A stretch of 64,000 nt of DNA, from NCBI RefSeq assembly GCF_021390935.1, contig NZ_JAJPUI010000004.1, positions 434,001 through 498,000 of the forward strand. The letters are read 5' to 3'. Within the stretch, counting starts at the first letter, position 1. Every line of letters starts with the position of its first letter. This document shows, one piece after another, positions 28,053 to 36,950 of this stretch. Made by a program: the position numbers and the translations under genes. This stretch comes from Streptomyces sp. CC228A. GTDB taxonomy: Bacteria; Actinomycetota; Actinomycetes; Streptomycetales; Streptomycetaceae. A model generated the notes under the pieces. That model had not been told where the DNA came from and made no database searches. It saw only the letters and a list, made by a program, of their open reading frames with translations.

Positions 28053-28765
28053 CGGCGTCCTTGGTACGTGGATCCCGGGATCAGGCGGTTGTCGGCGTTC
28101 CGCGGGTCGGCCTCGGGGAGGGGTGGCACACCGCTCACCCGATGAACGCACCGTTGATCGCCGACCACACACCGTAGTCGCCCGGGTGGCGTGGGGAGCG
28201 TTGTTGCCCGACTTGGCCGCACAGGGTCCCGCTCCGGTGTGAGGAGTCGCACGGGAGGACGAAACCCGGTGCACGGCATGCGGACGCCCCGCGCCCCCGC
28301 CGGCACCGGTAGGCCACGGCGCGCCCCGGCGGAGGGGCCGGTCGGCGGGCGGCGGTGTCCCCCGCGGGCCGGGTGCGGGTACGCCGCCGGACCGAGCACG
28401 GCCGGGACGCCGGCATGGCGAGTACGGCCCCCGCCGAACGGCGGGCGGCGGCCCCGGGGCACGACGGGTGCGGGCAGACACCGCCAGGCGCAGGTACACG
28501 GCGGCGGCCCCGGGGCACGACGGACGCGGGCGGACACCGCCAGGCGCAGACGCACGGCGGCGGCCCCGGGGCGCCGATGTGCGAGGCCGACATCCCGGGC
28601 GTGCCGCTACGGGGGCAGACACCCCCTGGCGCCGCGCACGGGCGGCCCCAGACGTCGGCGTGCGGGGCAGGGTCCCCGGAACGCCGATGTACGGGCCGGC
28701 CATGCCAGGGCCGCCGGCGTGCCGCCGCGTACGCGCCCGAGGCCGCCCGCGGGCGGCCGGGCGCC
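28053..28765. other. Intergenic region upstream of cvnA
   Basis: 713 bp between the cvnA start and the 3' end of the MBL gene on the same strand. It must hold the cvnA promoter. Apart from the 56-bp tandem repeat near its middle, no gene or RNA is recognisable; open frames here are low-complexity and lack start signals. Confidence 0.5.
28445..28605. repeat. 56-bp tandem repeat
   Basis: The block beginning GCGGCGGCCCCGGGGCACGA recurs at 28445 and 28501 with only a few mismatches over 56 bp, and a decayed third copy starts at 28557. The spacing is exactly 56 in both steps, so it is a minisatellite, not a CRISPR (no unique spacers). Confidence 0.7.
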
Positions 28766-29995
28766 TCAGGAGGCCGGCGTGCTCTGGGGAGCCGCGGTGG
28801 GCGTCGGATGCGGCGGGTCGCCCGCGGTGGAGCCGTCCGGTGGGGCGGCGCCGTGGTCCGGCCAGCCGGCGGACGGCGGGCGGGCGGCGGCGCGCCACCA
28901 CAGGTCGTCAGGAAGGGCGGCGGAGCCGGGCTCGAAGGGCTCGCCGGGGCGGGGCAGCGCGATCCGCGACCCTGCCTCGGCGGCAGCCGCGACCGTGCCC
29001 TCCCCGGGGTCGGCCCACGGGTGCGGCGCCAGGTTGAAGGTGCCCCAGTGGATGGGCAGCATGACCCCTTCCCCGGCCCGGCCGCGTTGGAGGTCGGCGT
29101 GGGCGCGGATGCCCTCGGCCGGGGTCATGTGGGCATCGGGCCACGCCTCCGCGTAGGCGCCGATCTGGATCATCGTGGCGTCGAAGGGCCCGTAGGCGGC
29201 GCCGATGTCCCCGAAGCCGGAGAAGTACCCGGTGTCGCCGCTGTGGTAGATCCGGTGCCGGGGGCCCGCCACCACCCAGGACGCCCACAGGACCTGCTGC
29301 GTGTTGCGCAGTCCGCGCCCGCAGAAGTGGCGGGCGGGGGTCGCCGTGAGCGCGAGGTCGGCGATCCGGGCGGTCTCGCCCCAGTCGAGCTCCCTCAGCC
29401 GGGACGGGGCGACGCCCCAGCGCTCCAGGTGGGCGCCCACGCCCAGCGGTACCGCGAACAGGGTGCCGGTGCCCGCCAGCGCCCGGACCGTGGGCAGGTC
29501 GAGGTGGTCGTAGTGGTCGTGCGAGATGACCACGGCGTCCACGGGCCCCAGGGACGCGAGGGGCAGCGGCACCTCGTGCAGCCGGCGGGGCCCGACGAAG
29601 GAGAACGGCGAGCAGCGCTCGCCCCACACCGGGTCGAAGAGGACGCGGCGGCCGTCGATCTCGGCGAGGACGCTGGAGTGCCCCATCCAGGTGAGCCGCA
29701 GCCCCGAGGCGGGCGGCCGGGCGAGGTCCGCCGCGGTGTCCCGGTGCACCGGGACGGGCAGCACCGGGGCGCGCCGCAGCCGCTCCTCCTTGCGGAGGTA
29801 GACCTTCGCCAGGTCCAGGGCGGAGCCGGAAGGTCTGTGCCGTTCGCCGCCCGGGTTGCGGAACGCCCCGTCCACGAAGTTCGGGGAGCGGCGGATGCGC
29901 TCCAGCCGGGCGCCGGCGGGGTCCGCGCCGAAGGCGGCCGGACGCAGGGAACGCAACCGGGCACGCACCGCACCGAGAGGGTCGACGCCGGTCAC
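28766..29995 (-). CDS. MBL-fold hydrolase (NAPE-PLD/RomA-like)
   Basis: 409 aa. Metallo-beta-lactamase fold: ISHDHYDHLD zinc motif, ATPARHFCGRG, YHSGDTGYF and MLPIHWGTFNLAPHPW give the remaining ligands, as in N-acylphosphatidylethanolamine phospholipase D-like proteins. The N-terminal SPNFVDGAFRNP is typical of this group. GTG 29995 has GGAGG 4 nt upstream. Predicted soluble; phospholipid or lactone substrate not determinable. About 50 C-terminal residues are a disordered Pro/Thr/Ala tail. Confidence 0.8.
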   Translation of the reverse strand: MTGVDPLGAVRARLRSLRPAAFGADPAGARLERIRRSPNFVDGAFRNPGGERHRPSGSALDLAKVYLRKEERLRRAPVLPVPVHRDTAADLARPPASGLRLTWMGHSSVLAEIDGRRVLFDPVWGERCSPFSFVGPRRLHEVPLPLASLGPVDAVVISHDHYDHLDLPTVRALAGTGTLFAVPLGVGAHLERWGVAPSRLRELDWGETARIADLALTATPARHFCGRGLRNTQQVLWASWVVAGPRHRIYHSGDTGYFSGFGDIGAAYGPFDATMIQIGAYAEAWPDAHMTPAEGIRAHADLQRGRAGEGVMLPIHWGTFNLAPHPWADPGEGTVAAAAEAGSRIALPRPGEPFEPGSAALPDDLWWRAAARPPSAGWPDHGAAPPDGSTAGDPPHPTPTAAPQSTPAS

Positions 29996-30186
29996 AGCAC
30001 CTCCAGGTGTCTCGGGTCATTCCATTATGGGCGGGGCCATGAACGGGGCCACCGACGGGCCGCTGTCACATCCGCGGCGGCTGTCCGGTCCAAGGGGGTG
30101 AGGCGCCGTCCCGGGGCGGCGCCCCACCGACCGATGTCCGATCCCACCGGTCCGGTTCGACCGGTCCGCTCCAGGAGGTGGCCGCC

Positions 30187-30738
30187 ATGGCCCGTGTGTC
30201 CCTCACTCCCCCGCGTACCCTCGTCGTCCGCTGCGTCGAGTGGTACGCCCGGCGTACGTACGGGAGGGTCCTCGACCCGGTGGCCGCGCTGGGCCACCAC
30301 CCGCGTGCGCTGCTCTCCTACCTGCGGTTCGAGCTGGGTGTGGCGCGCTGGAAGGGCCTGGACCCCGATCTGAAGGCGCTGGCCGTGATGGCCTCGTCCG
30401 CGGTGGTCGGGTGCAGCTGGTGCATGGACTTCGGGTACTGGGAGAACGTCCGGCGCGGCATGGACGCCCGCAAGATCCGGGATGTGCCGGTGCGGCGGGA
30501 CAGCGACGTGTACACGCCGCTGGAGCGGGACGTGCTGGAGTACGCCGAGGCGATGACCGCGACGCCGCCCGACGTCACCGACGAGCTGTCCGGGCGGCTG
30601 CGGACGGCGCTGGGCGAGCGCGGCTTCGTCGAGCTCACTCTGATGGTTGCGGTGGAGAACCTGCGGTCGCGGACGAACTCGGCGCTGGGGCTGACCAGTC
30701 AGGGCTTCAAGGACCAGTGCGAGGTGGCCCGCGGGTGA
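30187..30738 (+). CDS. AhpD-like / carboxymuconolactone decarboxylase family protein
   Basis: 183 aa. AhpD-like helical fold with the redox CxxC motif in VVGCSWCMDFG followed by the LERDVLEYAEAMTATP segment. AGGAGG lies 8 nt before ATG 30187; the in-frame GTG at 30178 overlaps that SD and is rejected. Family members are peroxidase/reductase adaptors or decarboxylases; the CxxC supports a thiol role. Diverges from the MBL gene and precedes a TetR gene on the same strand. Confidence 0.8.
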   Translation: MARVSLTPPRTLVVRCVEWYARRTYGRVLDPVAALGHHPRALLSYLRFELGVARWKGLDPDLKALAVMASSAVVGCSWCMDFGYWENVRRGMDARKIRDVPVRRDSDVYTPLERDVLEYAEAMTATPPDVTDELSGRLRTALGERGFVELTLMVAVENLRSRTNSALGLTSQGFKDQCEVARG

Positions 30739-30853
30739 CGTCGCGGTGATCCTCCGCGGACGCCTCCGGTGAGGCAGCCGGAGTGCCTCCCGGGGTGTGC
30801 GCCGGGCCTGTCACGGGGGTGCGGGCCCGGCGCTGCGCGTCCGGGATACTGGC

Positions 30854-30880
30854 ACGCGCGCCACGGCGCGTGGCGCGCGT
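30854..30880 (+). promoter_or_regulatory. 27-bp palindrome upstream of the TetR gene (candidate operator)
   Basis: Perfect 11-bp arms ACGCGCGCCAC / GTGGCGCGCGT around GGCGC, 17 bp before the regulator's GTG and just after a GATACT -10-like element. The position and symmetry suit autorepression by the downstream TetR protein. Confidence 0.5.
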
Positions 30881-30897
30881 ACGACCGGAACGGCGGG

Positions 30898-31816
30898 GTG
30901 GCGGTGGCGAGGACGCGGCTGGGGGCGGCCGAACGGCGGGAGGAGCTGCTGCGGGCGACCGTCGCGCAGATCGAGGCGCGGGGGCGGCGGCGGTGCGGAT
31001 CGCGGATGTGGCGGGCGAGCTGGGCGTGAGCGCCCCGCTGGTGCTGTACCACTTCTCGACCAAGGAGAAGCTGGTGGCGGCGGCGTTCTCGTACGCCGCC
31101 GAGGGGGACCTGGCCGAACTGCGCCGGATCCTGGGCCGGCCGGGGCCCGCGGCGCACCGGCTGCGCGCGGCCGTCCGCTGGTACGCGCCGAGCGGGCGGG
31201 CGAAGGGCTGGCGGCTGTGGATCGACGGCTGGGCCGCGGCGCTGCGGGAGCCGGCGCTGCGGAGGCTGGCCGCCGGGCTGGACCGGCAGTGGAAGGCGGC
31301 GCTGGCGCAGGTGTTCGCCGAGGGCGCGGCGGCGGCGAGTTCCGCTGCCCCGATCCCGAGGCGGCGGCCTGCCGGCTGACCGCGCTGCTCGACGGACTGG
31401 CCGTGCAGGTGGTGGTGTACGGGGGTTCGCTGTCCCGTGCGGCGCTGCTGCGCTGGGCTGACGAGGCGCTCGCCCGGGAGTTGGGCGTGCCCGTCGGCGG
31501 TGCGGCGGCGCTCGCGGGGGCGGACGCCGCGGCGCGCCCTGACCGGTCCGGCGGCGGCGGTGCGCAGGCGCCCGGGCAGCCGGACGGGGGTGCGGCTCGG
31601 AGCGACCCGGCGGGGCGCCCCGTCGGCCGTCAACGCGGGAGCGGGCGACCGCGCCTCCGTCCGAGACCTGACCCGGCCTCCGGGGCTGCGCGGGGCGGCT
31701 CCCTGCGAGCACGGCGGCCGAGGCGGCGCCAGTGGCGGGCGGCGGCCCGGCGTCACCTGGCCGCCCGCCCGTCCTGGCGCGCCCACCGGTGGTCCGCACC
31801 GGCGGGGCCGGGCTGA
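30898..31816 (+). CDS. TetR family regulator (two frameshifts, 3' end uncertain)
   Basis: First frame from GTG 30898 reads VAVARTRLGAAERREELLRA and TVAQIEARG; one base is missing in a GGGGGCGGCGG run near 30980; the next frame gives VRIADVAGELGVSAPLVLYH and FSTKEKLVAAAF, a clear TetR helix-turn-helix. A second one-base loss near 31335 joins AQVFAEGAAA to FRCPDPEAAACRLTALLDGL. The ligand domain reads to ADEALARELG (about 31490); beyond that the open frame is low-complexity to 31816, so the true stop may be nearer 31500. Ligand unknown. Confidence 0.65.
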
Positions 31817-31877
31817 GCGCCGCCGCCTGCGGCCGCTCGACGGACAACGCGTGCGGCGGCCCGTGCCGGTGCACGGG

Positions 31878-32672
31878 CTACAGCGGCATCAGATCCGGGC
31901 GCTTGGCCGTCACGTGGTCGCCGGACGACTCGCCCCGCAGGCGGCGGCCGATCCACGGGACGAGGTACTCGCGGGCCCAGTGGATGTCGTCGCGACGCAC
32001 GTCGAGGGTGCCGCGGGGCGGCAGCGGCGGCCAGGGCTGCTCGGGGTCGGCGGGCACGTCGATGCCGAGGACCTGGGCGGCGCGCAGGGCGACGCGGGTG
32101 TGGCCCTCGGGTGACAGGTGCAGCCGGTCCTCGTCCCAGGCGCGCCGGTCCTGGACGCTGCGCAGCGACCACAGGTCGAGTACGGGGCAGCCGTAGCGGT
32201 CGGCGACGGCCCGTACGTGCCCGTTGTACGTGGCGATCTTGCCCCGCAGGTGCTTGAGCAGGGTCACGCCCCGGGTGTCGAAGCCGGTGGTGACGACGAG
32301 GGTGCCGACGGCGGGCCGGAGGTCGGCGACGGCACGCTCGAAGCGGTCCGCCACGTCGTCCGGGTCGCTGCCGGGGCGGATGATGTCGTTGCCGCCGGCG
32401 CAGAAGGTGACCAGGTCGGGTGCCAGCTCCTTGGCCCTCGGGACCTGCTCCTCCACGATCTGGTCGAGCAGCCTGCCGCGTACGGCGAGGTTGGCGTAGC
32501 GGAACTCCTGGTCTTCGGGGATCCGGTCGGCGAGCAGGACCGCGAGGCGGTCGGCCCAGCCGACGAACCTCCCGTCCGGGCCGGGGTCGCCCACGCCCTC
32601 GGTGAAGCTGTCCCCGATCGCCGTGTACGACCCGATCACGTCGTTCTCCCCCATCGTCGAATCGTCTGCCAC
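31878..32672 (-). CDS. SGNH/GDSL hydrolase
   Basis: 264 aa. Blocks of the SGNH family: GDSFTEGVGD (Ser nucleophile, about 20), VRGRLLDQI, CAGGNDII (oxyanion Gly-Asn) and DRLHLSPEGH (catalytic Asp/His). No signal peptide, so cytoplasmic esterase or lipase. Full family length, intact frame. Confidence 0.88.
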   Translation of the reverse strand: MADDSTMGENDVIGSYTAIGDSFTEGVGDPGPDGRFVGWADRLAVLLADRIPEDQEFRYANLAVRGRLLDQIVEEQVPRAKELAPDLVTFCAGGNDIIRPGSDPDDVADRFERAVADLRPAVGTLVVTTGFDTRGVTLLKHLRGKIATYNGHVRAVADRYGCPVLDLWSLRSVQDRRAWDEDRLHLSPEGHTRVALRAAQVLGIDVPADPEQPWPPLPPRGTLDVRRDDIHWAREYLVPWIGRRLRGESSGDHVTAKRPDLMPL

Positions 32673-32798
32673 GGGAGCACATCATTCACCGCGCTATGTG
32701 ACCTACGCGACCGTAAGGAGGGGTTGACGCGGCGTGATCTTTACCACCGCCATATCTTGGCCATGACCGGAATACGACGCTATGTACAGGCAGTGACG

Positions 32799-32833
32799 CC
32801 GCCGCCCGGCACCGTGGGGGTGCCGGGCGGCGG
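32799..32833 (-). terminator. Terminator of the M23 peptidase gene
   Basis: Perfect 15-bp inverted repeat CCGCCGCCCGGCACC / GGTGCCGGGCGGCGG with a 5-nt loop, 28 nt after the stop. Confidence 0.75.
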
Positions 32834-32860
32834 CGGGTGTGCTCCCGTGCGGGAAGGGCG

Positions 32861-33820
32861 TCAGATGGAGACGCCGTGGCTGCGCAGGTAGGCCAGCGGG
32901 TCGATGTCGGAGCCGTAGCCCGGGGCGGTCCGGATCTCGAAGTGCAGGTGCGGGCCGGTGGAGTTGCCGGTCGAGCCGGACAGGCCGATCTGCTGGCCGC
33001 CGCTGACGGTCTGGCCGGCGGAGACGGACAGGGAGGAGAGGTGGGCGTACTGCGAGTAGTTGCCGTCGGTGTGCTTGATGACGACCTCGTTGCCGTAGGC
33101 GCCGCTCCAGCCCGCGGAGACCACGGTGCCGGGGCCGACGGCCTTCACGGTGCTGCCGGAGCCGGCGGCGAAGTCGACACCGGTGTGGTAGCCGGAGGAC
33201 CACATGGAGCCGGAGGCGCGGTACGGGGTGGTCACGCCGGCGGCGACCGGGGAGGTGTAGCCGGAGGCGGCGGGCGCGGCGGCCTTCGCCGGAGCGGTGG
33301 TCTTGGCGGCGGACCGCGAGGCACGCGTCTCGGCCGCGGCCTTCGGCTTGGCCTTGGGCTTGGGTGCGGCCTTGGCGGCGGCCTTCGGCGCGGCCTTCTT
33401 CTCGGCGCCGTACTTGGCGGAGTTCTTCGCACCGAGGGTGAGCTTCAGGCCCGGGTGGATGAGCGACGGGTCGTCACCGATGACCTGCCGGTTGTCGGCG
33501 TAGAGCTTCTTCCAGCCGCCCTTGACGTTCTTGTTGTGCGCGATCTTCGCGAGGTAGTCGCCGGCGACGACGGTGTAGACGCGGGGCGCGGGCTTCGCGG
33601 CGCGCTTCGCCTCGGTGGACTGGGCCGCCACCTGGGCGGCCTGCACGGCCTGCGCGAGCTGCTGCGGCGCTGCCGGGGCAGCGGCGGGCGCGGCGGCGTG
33701 GGCGCTGGTCGCGCCGAGGAGCGGCAGGGCGAGTGCGGCGGCGCCGCCCGTGCCTGCTGCGACGAAACCGCGGCCGAGGGCGAGGGACTTGGGACGGCGG
33801 TGCTTACCCTTCGCGGGCAT
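32861..33820 (-). CDS. Secreted LysM / M23 family cell-wall peptidase
   Basis: 319 aa. Basic n-region, hydrophobic stretch ending LGATSAHA (signal peptide, cleavage near 43), LysM-type domain with YTVVAGDYLAKIAHN (about 82-130), an Ala/Lys/Pro-rich linker, and a C-terminal M23 lysostaphin-like domain (about 200-312) with zinc ligands in GYHTGVDFAAGSG and HLHFEIR. Cleaves peptidoglycan cross-bridges. Its leader carries a ydaO-type riboswitch, which places it in the group of Streptomyces cell-wall hydrolases involved in germination and growth. Confidence 0.92.
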   Translation of the reverse strand: MPAKGKHRRPKSLALGRGFVAAGTGGAAALALPLLGATSAHAAAPAAAPAAPQQLAQAVQAAQVAAQSTEAKRAAKPAPRVYTVVAGDYLAKIAHNKNVKGGWKKLYADNRQVIGDDPSLIHPGLKLTLGAKNSAKYGAEKKAAPKAAAKAAPKPKAKPKAAAETRASRSAAKTTAPAKAAAPAASGYTSPVAAGVTTPYRASGSMWSSGYHTGVDFAAGSGSTVKAVGPGTVVSAGWSGAYGNEVVIKHTDGNYSQYAHLSSLSVSAGQTVSGGQQIGLSGSTGNSTGPHLHFEIRTAPGYGSDIDPLAYLRSHGVSI

Positions 33821-33828
33821 GGCGAATT

Positions 33829-33975
33829 CCTCTCCGTCGCCTGCGAGGTGAGCTGTCGGGTTCGGGCTGGAGCTGCCCGGCCGCGCGGTGGCGCGACTTC
33901 ACCCCGAGCCGTCCGGGAATTCCCGGCCGGCGAACTACCTGGTTCCCCCGCTCCTGCCACACGTGGGTGGGTGGG
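33829..33975 (-). promoter_or_regulatory. ydaO-yuaA (c-di-AMP) riboswitch in the peptidase leader
   Basis: Transcript-sense reading shows the family's conserved blocks in order: GGCAGGAGCGGGGGAACCAGG, GGGGTGAAGTCGC, CCAGCCCGAACCCGACAGCT and CACCTCGCAGGCG, ending in CGGAGAGGAATTC just before the start codon. In Streptomyces this riboswitch precedes cell-wall hydrolase genes (rpfA and M23/LysM types) and represses them when c-di-AMP is bound. The last block abuts the SD, allowing either transcriptional or translational control. The 5' boundary is approximate. Confidence 0.85.
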
Positions 33976-34419
33976 TGCCATATTCCGGGCGGTGGCAGGA
34001 TTCGGCGGTCCGCCCGGATGGATCGTGACCGTAAACGAGGGAGGACGACGGGAACAAGCGACGGGTTTCCGCCATCGATTCACATGCGGGAATTCGCCGG
34101 GGAATTACGGTCACCCTCCGTGGATTACTGATCATGCATTCCCTTGCCACGCAGGGTATTTCACCCACCGCCGCGGCCACGGACCGTCACCTTTATGACG
34201 CTGCTCACGCGGCAGGCCCATCTCGCCCGCTACATGGGCACGTTACCCCCTAAGCGCCTTACCGACCTTAAAACCCATAGGCCACTCAAGCTATAGAATC
34301 CGGCAATACGGACAGAAGTGGCACCGTGCCACGAAATCCCCTGATGGCCCGTCACGCGATGGATGGGGCCCGGCGGCTCATGTCGTGACTAAACGCATAG
34401 AACCGACACAGAAAGGACA

Positions 34420-34494
34420 ATGACACCCATAGGCGCCCGGTCCCCGGGAGTTCGGGGCTCCGACGGAGGCCCAACCTCCCCTGACGCGGCGTGA
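34420..34494 (+). CDS. Possible 24-codon small ORF
   Basis: ATG preceded by AGAAAGGAC; product MTPIGARSPGVRG... ending at TGA 34494. It lies downstream of the -10-like CATAGAAC. A good SD and position are the only support; no family known. Confidence 0.25.
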   Translation: MTPIGARSPGVRGSDGGPTSPDAA

Positions 34495-34525
34495 GGCACA
34501 CCGCAGGGCGGCGGCTTCCGGTCGT

Positions 34526-34950
34526 AGCCCTCCCCGGGCAGCGCCGTCGGGTGCCCGTTCACCGAGCGGCGCCGTCACGTACCCCTTCACCGGGCAGCGG
34601 CGCCGGGCGGGCACGGGAAGGGCCGGCCGGTCACCGCGGAGGGTCCTGTGGCCGCGGCGCCCCGCCTTCCCCGCAGGGGCCTCCCACCGGGCAGGACCTC
34701 TCCCCGTGCAGGGTCTTCCCCGCCATCCGTCGCCCTGCCTACCGCGCGGGGTTCCCCCCTTCCATGCGGCGCCTGCCCGGCGCGCAGGGCCCCATTCGGC
34801 GTCACTCACCATGCAAGATCTCGCCGGTCATGCGGCACCTCGCGCCGTACAGGGCCATCCCCAGCGCCATACCGCGTCACCCCACCGTGCAGGGCCGTCG
34901 CCTGCCATGCCGCGCCACCCCGCCGTGCAGGGCCTCCGGCTGCCGTAGGA
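34526..34950. repeat. Degenerate ~35-40 bp tandem repeat array
   Basis: The core CACCGTGCAGGGCC and looser variants recur at about 34592, 34690, 34706, 34782, 34812, 34848, 34887 and 34925, each followed by GCCATGC- or CCCGCC-like text. The last three are 39 and 38 bp apart. Copies are too diverged for CRISPR and none has a unique spacer. Confidence 0.45.
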
Positions 34951-35183
34951 ACGGGTTTGGCACGCCCTCGCCCTCCCGCCGCCCACCCCTCGGCCGCGCG
35001 GAGCACCGGCCGGCGGAGACCCCCACCCGGACAGCCGGGCCGCAGGCCGCGGGAGCCTACGCCCACCGGGGCAACGGATGTGCGACCTGCACGGACATGT
35101 ATGGCCGGGGCAGCGATGTCGTATCGTCGGATCCGCGACATCGTCGGCGGCCGTCGCCGACGGCCGATGCCCTTGGAGCCGCC

Positions 35184-35996
35184 GTGACGCAGCAGCTGCC
35201 GCCCCTCCCGCCGACAGCGGAGCCGGAACTCAGCGGAGTACGCAACTTCCGGGACGTGGGCGGACTGCCTGCCGTGGACGGCCGGCGGGTGCGCCACGGG
35301 GTGCTGTACCGCAGCGGACACCTCGCGCACGCCACGGAGGAGGACGCGGTGTTCCTCGCGTCCCTGGACCTGCACACCGTGTTCGACTTCCGCAACGCCG
35401 CGGACCACGCGCTGGAAGGCCCCGACGTGGAGCTTCCGGGCGTGCGGAACGTGAACATACCGCTGTCCGACCCGGCCGACGGCGCGGAGTTCTGGCAGAT
35501 GGTCCGCGACGGCGACATCCGGCAGCTGCGCGACCTGCTCGGCGACGGCAAGGCGGCGGCGCGCATGCGGTACGCGTACCGCCAGATCATGATCGAGCGC
35601 ACCGCCGAGCACAGCCGTGTGGTGCACGCCCTCGCCGAGGACAGCGTGCCCGCCCTGATGCACTGCGCGGCCGGCAAGGACCGGGCGGGTCTCACCGTCG
35701 CCGTCGTGCTGCTGGCGGTGGGTGTGGAGCGGGACGCCATCGAGGAGGACTACCTCAAGTCCAACGCGCCGGGGCGCCGCTACAAGGTGCGGCGCAGCGA
35801 CTCCTCCCCGGCCGGGATGTCGCCGGAGGTGATGGAGCTGCTGAGCCCGCTGTTCGACGCGCGCCGCGAGTACCTCGACACGGCGTACGCGACGATCGAG
35901 GAGACCTGGGGCTCCACCGAGCGGTACCTCACCGAGGGGCTGCGGCTGGACCCGGCGGTGCGGGAGCGGCTGAGCGAGCGGCTGCTGGGCGGCTGA
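35184..35996 (+). CDS. Tyrosine-protein phosphatase (DSP/PTP Y_phosphatase3 family)
   Basis: 270 aa. Signature HCAAGKDR (CX5R, Cys about 160) in LMHCAAGKDRAGLTVAVVLL, with the family's N-terminal SGVRNFRDVGGLP and YRSGHLA. GTG 35184 is used because TTGGAG lies 6 nt upstream; the open frame before it runs through the repeat array and is not coding. Such enzymes dephosphorylate phosphotyrosine or phosphoinositide-like substrates; some are secreted, but this one lacks a signal peptide. Its stop is 13 nt from the convergent DUF6126 stop. Confidence 0.88.
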   Translation: MTQQLPPLPPTAEPELSGVRNFRDVGGLPAVDGRRVRHGVLYRSGHLAHATEEDAVFLASLDLHTVFDFRNAADHALEGPDVELPGVRNVNIPLSDPADGAEFWQMVRDGDIRQLRDLLGDGKAAARMRYAYRQIMIERTAEHSRVVHALAEDSVPALMHCAAGKDRAGLTVAVVLLAVGVERDAIEEDYLKSNAPGRRYKVRRSDSSPAGMSPEVMELLSPLFDARREYLDTAYATIEETWGSTERYLTEGLRLDPAVRERLSERLLGG

Positions 35997-36009
35997 GGCG
36001 GCGGGCGGG

Positions 36010-36159
36010 CTACTGGTTCTTCGCGCCGAACATGAACAGCAGGTAGAGGAAGGCCGCGAAGAGGTGGCCCGCCACGAGGTAGGCGAAGAGCCGCAGGATC
36101 AGCCCGCGCGGGAAGCCGCGGGTCTCGGTGTCGGGGTGGGGGACCTGGCGGTCGGACAT
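36010..36159 (-). CDS. DUF6126 small membrane protein
   Basis: 49 aa. A charged N-terminus (MSDRQVPHPDTETRGFPRG) precedes one transmembrane helix (LFAYLVAGHLFAAFLYLLF). GGAGGG is 4 nt before the ATG. In Streptomyces this tiny protein follows the XRE/cupin regulator, as here (52 bp downstream), implying co-function; activity unknown. Confidence 0.75.
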   Translation of the reverse strand: MSDRQVPHPDTETRGFPRGLILRLFAYLVAGHLFAAFLYLLFMFGAKNQ

Positions 36160-36211
36160 GGAACCCTCCGGGGTGACGGGCCGGCCGGGCCGGCGCGGGG
36201 TGCCGCCGCGG

Positions 36212-36895
36212 TCAGTGGCGCCGGGCGGGGTCGCCGCCCAGGCACAGGTCGGCGGCGGCGCTCTGCATGAGCGTGTGGACGAACAGCAGCTCCGCCCCGC
36301 CCCGCGTCGCCGCGGAGATGCGGTGCGGGGTGAGCGAGTCGAAGTGCGCGCTGTCACCGGGGTCGAGCACGTGCACCGTCTCCCCCAGCGCCAGGCGTAC
36401 GCGGCCGGTGAGGACGTGCAGCCACTCCTCGCCGGAGTGCACCCGCACCCGGTCGGGCTGCCCGGTGTAGGGGACCCGGACCCGCAGGGCCTGCATGGCC
36501 CGTCCGGCGGCGCCGGCCTGGCGGTAGGTCCAGCCGTCGGCCTCGACGGGCTCGGAGCGCCCGGCGCGGACGATCGGGTCCCGCTCGGGGGCCGTCTCGC
36601 CGAGCAGCTCGGAGACGGTGGTGCCGTACGTCCTGGCCAGTCCGAGCAGCATGGGCAGCGACGGCTGGCGGCGCGCGGTCTCCAGCCGGGAGAGGTGCGC
36701 GGGGGAGAGCCCGGCACGGGCGGCGGCGGCCTCCAGGGTGAGACCGCGGCGGCGGCGCAGCTCGCGCAGCCGGGGCGCGACGTCCGGCAGGGCGTCGGAC
36801 GCCGGGACGCCCGGACCGGGGGCGCCGGGCGCCGCGTCGTGCGGCCTGGCGTGGACGGGCTCCGCGAGGAAGGGCGTACCTTCGGCGGTGGTCAT
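36212..36895 (-). CDS. XRE-type regulator with cupin sensor domain
   Basis: 227 aa. HTH_3 domain about 42-97 (LRELRRRRGLTLEAAAARAG then LSPAHLSRLETARRQPSLPM) and a cupin_2 domain near 150-215 (VHSGEEWLHVLTGRVRLALG, DPGDSAHFDSLTPHR). Start ATG 36895 follows ATGGGCAC and no better candidate is seen. It sits right after the last hopanoid-cluster gene and may control itself through repeats in the short upstream gap. Confidence 0.85.
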   Translation of the reverse strand: MTTAEGTPFLAEPVHARPHDAAPGAPGPGVPASDALPDVAPRLRELRRRRGLTLEAAAARAGLSPAHLSRLETARRQPSLPMLLGLARTYGTTVSELLGETAPERDPIVRAGRSEPVEADGWTYRQAGAAGRAMQALRVRVPYTGQPDRVRVHSGEEWLHVLTGRVRLALGETVHVLDPGDSAHFDSLTPHRISAATRGGAELLFVHTLMQSAAADLCLGGDPARRH

Positions 36896-36924
36896 GTGCC
36901 CATTGGGCCAGGAATTTTCCCCCA

Positions 36925-36950
36925 AGGCAATTTTCTTGCCTGAGAGGCAA
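36925..36950 (-). promoter_or_regulatory. TTGCCT/AGGCAA repeats upstream of the XRE gene (candidate operator)
   Basis: Plus-strand order AGGCAA (36925), TTGCCT (36936), AGGCAA (36945): two overlapping inverted repeats in the only AT-rich 65 bp of this area, 30-55 bp before the regulator start. Confidence 0.5.

Larger units (their letters stand above)
33976..35183. other. Long intergenic region with AT-richer core and repeat array
   Basis: 1.2 kb between the divergent riboswitch/peptidase and phosphatase genes. From 34090 to 34430 the base composition is clearly less GC-rich than the surroundings, with TATAGAAT (about 34285) and CATAGAAC (about 34396) as -10-like elements. After that comes a degenerate repeat array (34526-34950). 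No protein family is recognisable in any frame. Confidence 0.5.

Noticed and set aside
28445..28605. CRISPR-like repeat array
   Set aside because: Copies are directly tandem without unique spacers and diverge; the array at 34526-34950 fails the same test.
24714..28901. One 1,395-codon minus-strand open frame across the conservon
   Set aside because: It fuses the cvnA frame, antisense of cvnB and cvnC by chance; the conserved starts, stops and domains fit four separate genes.
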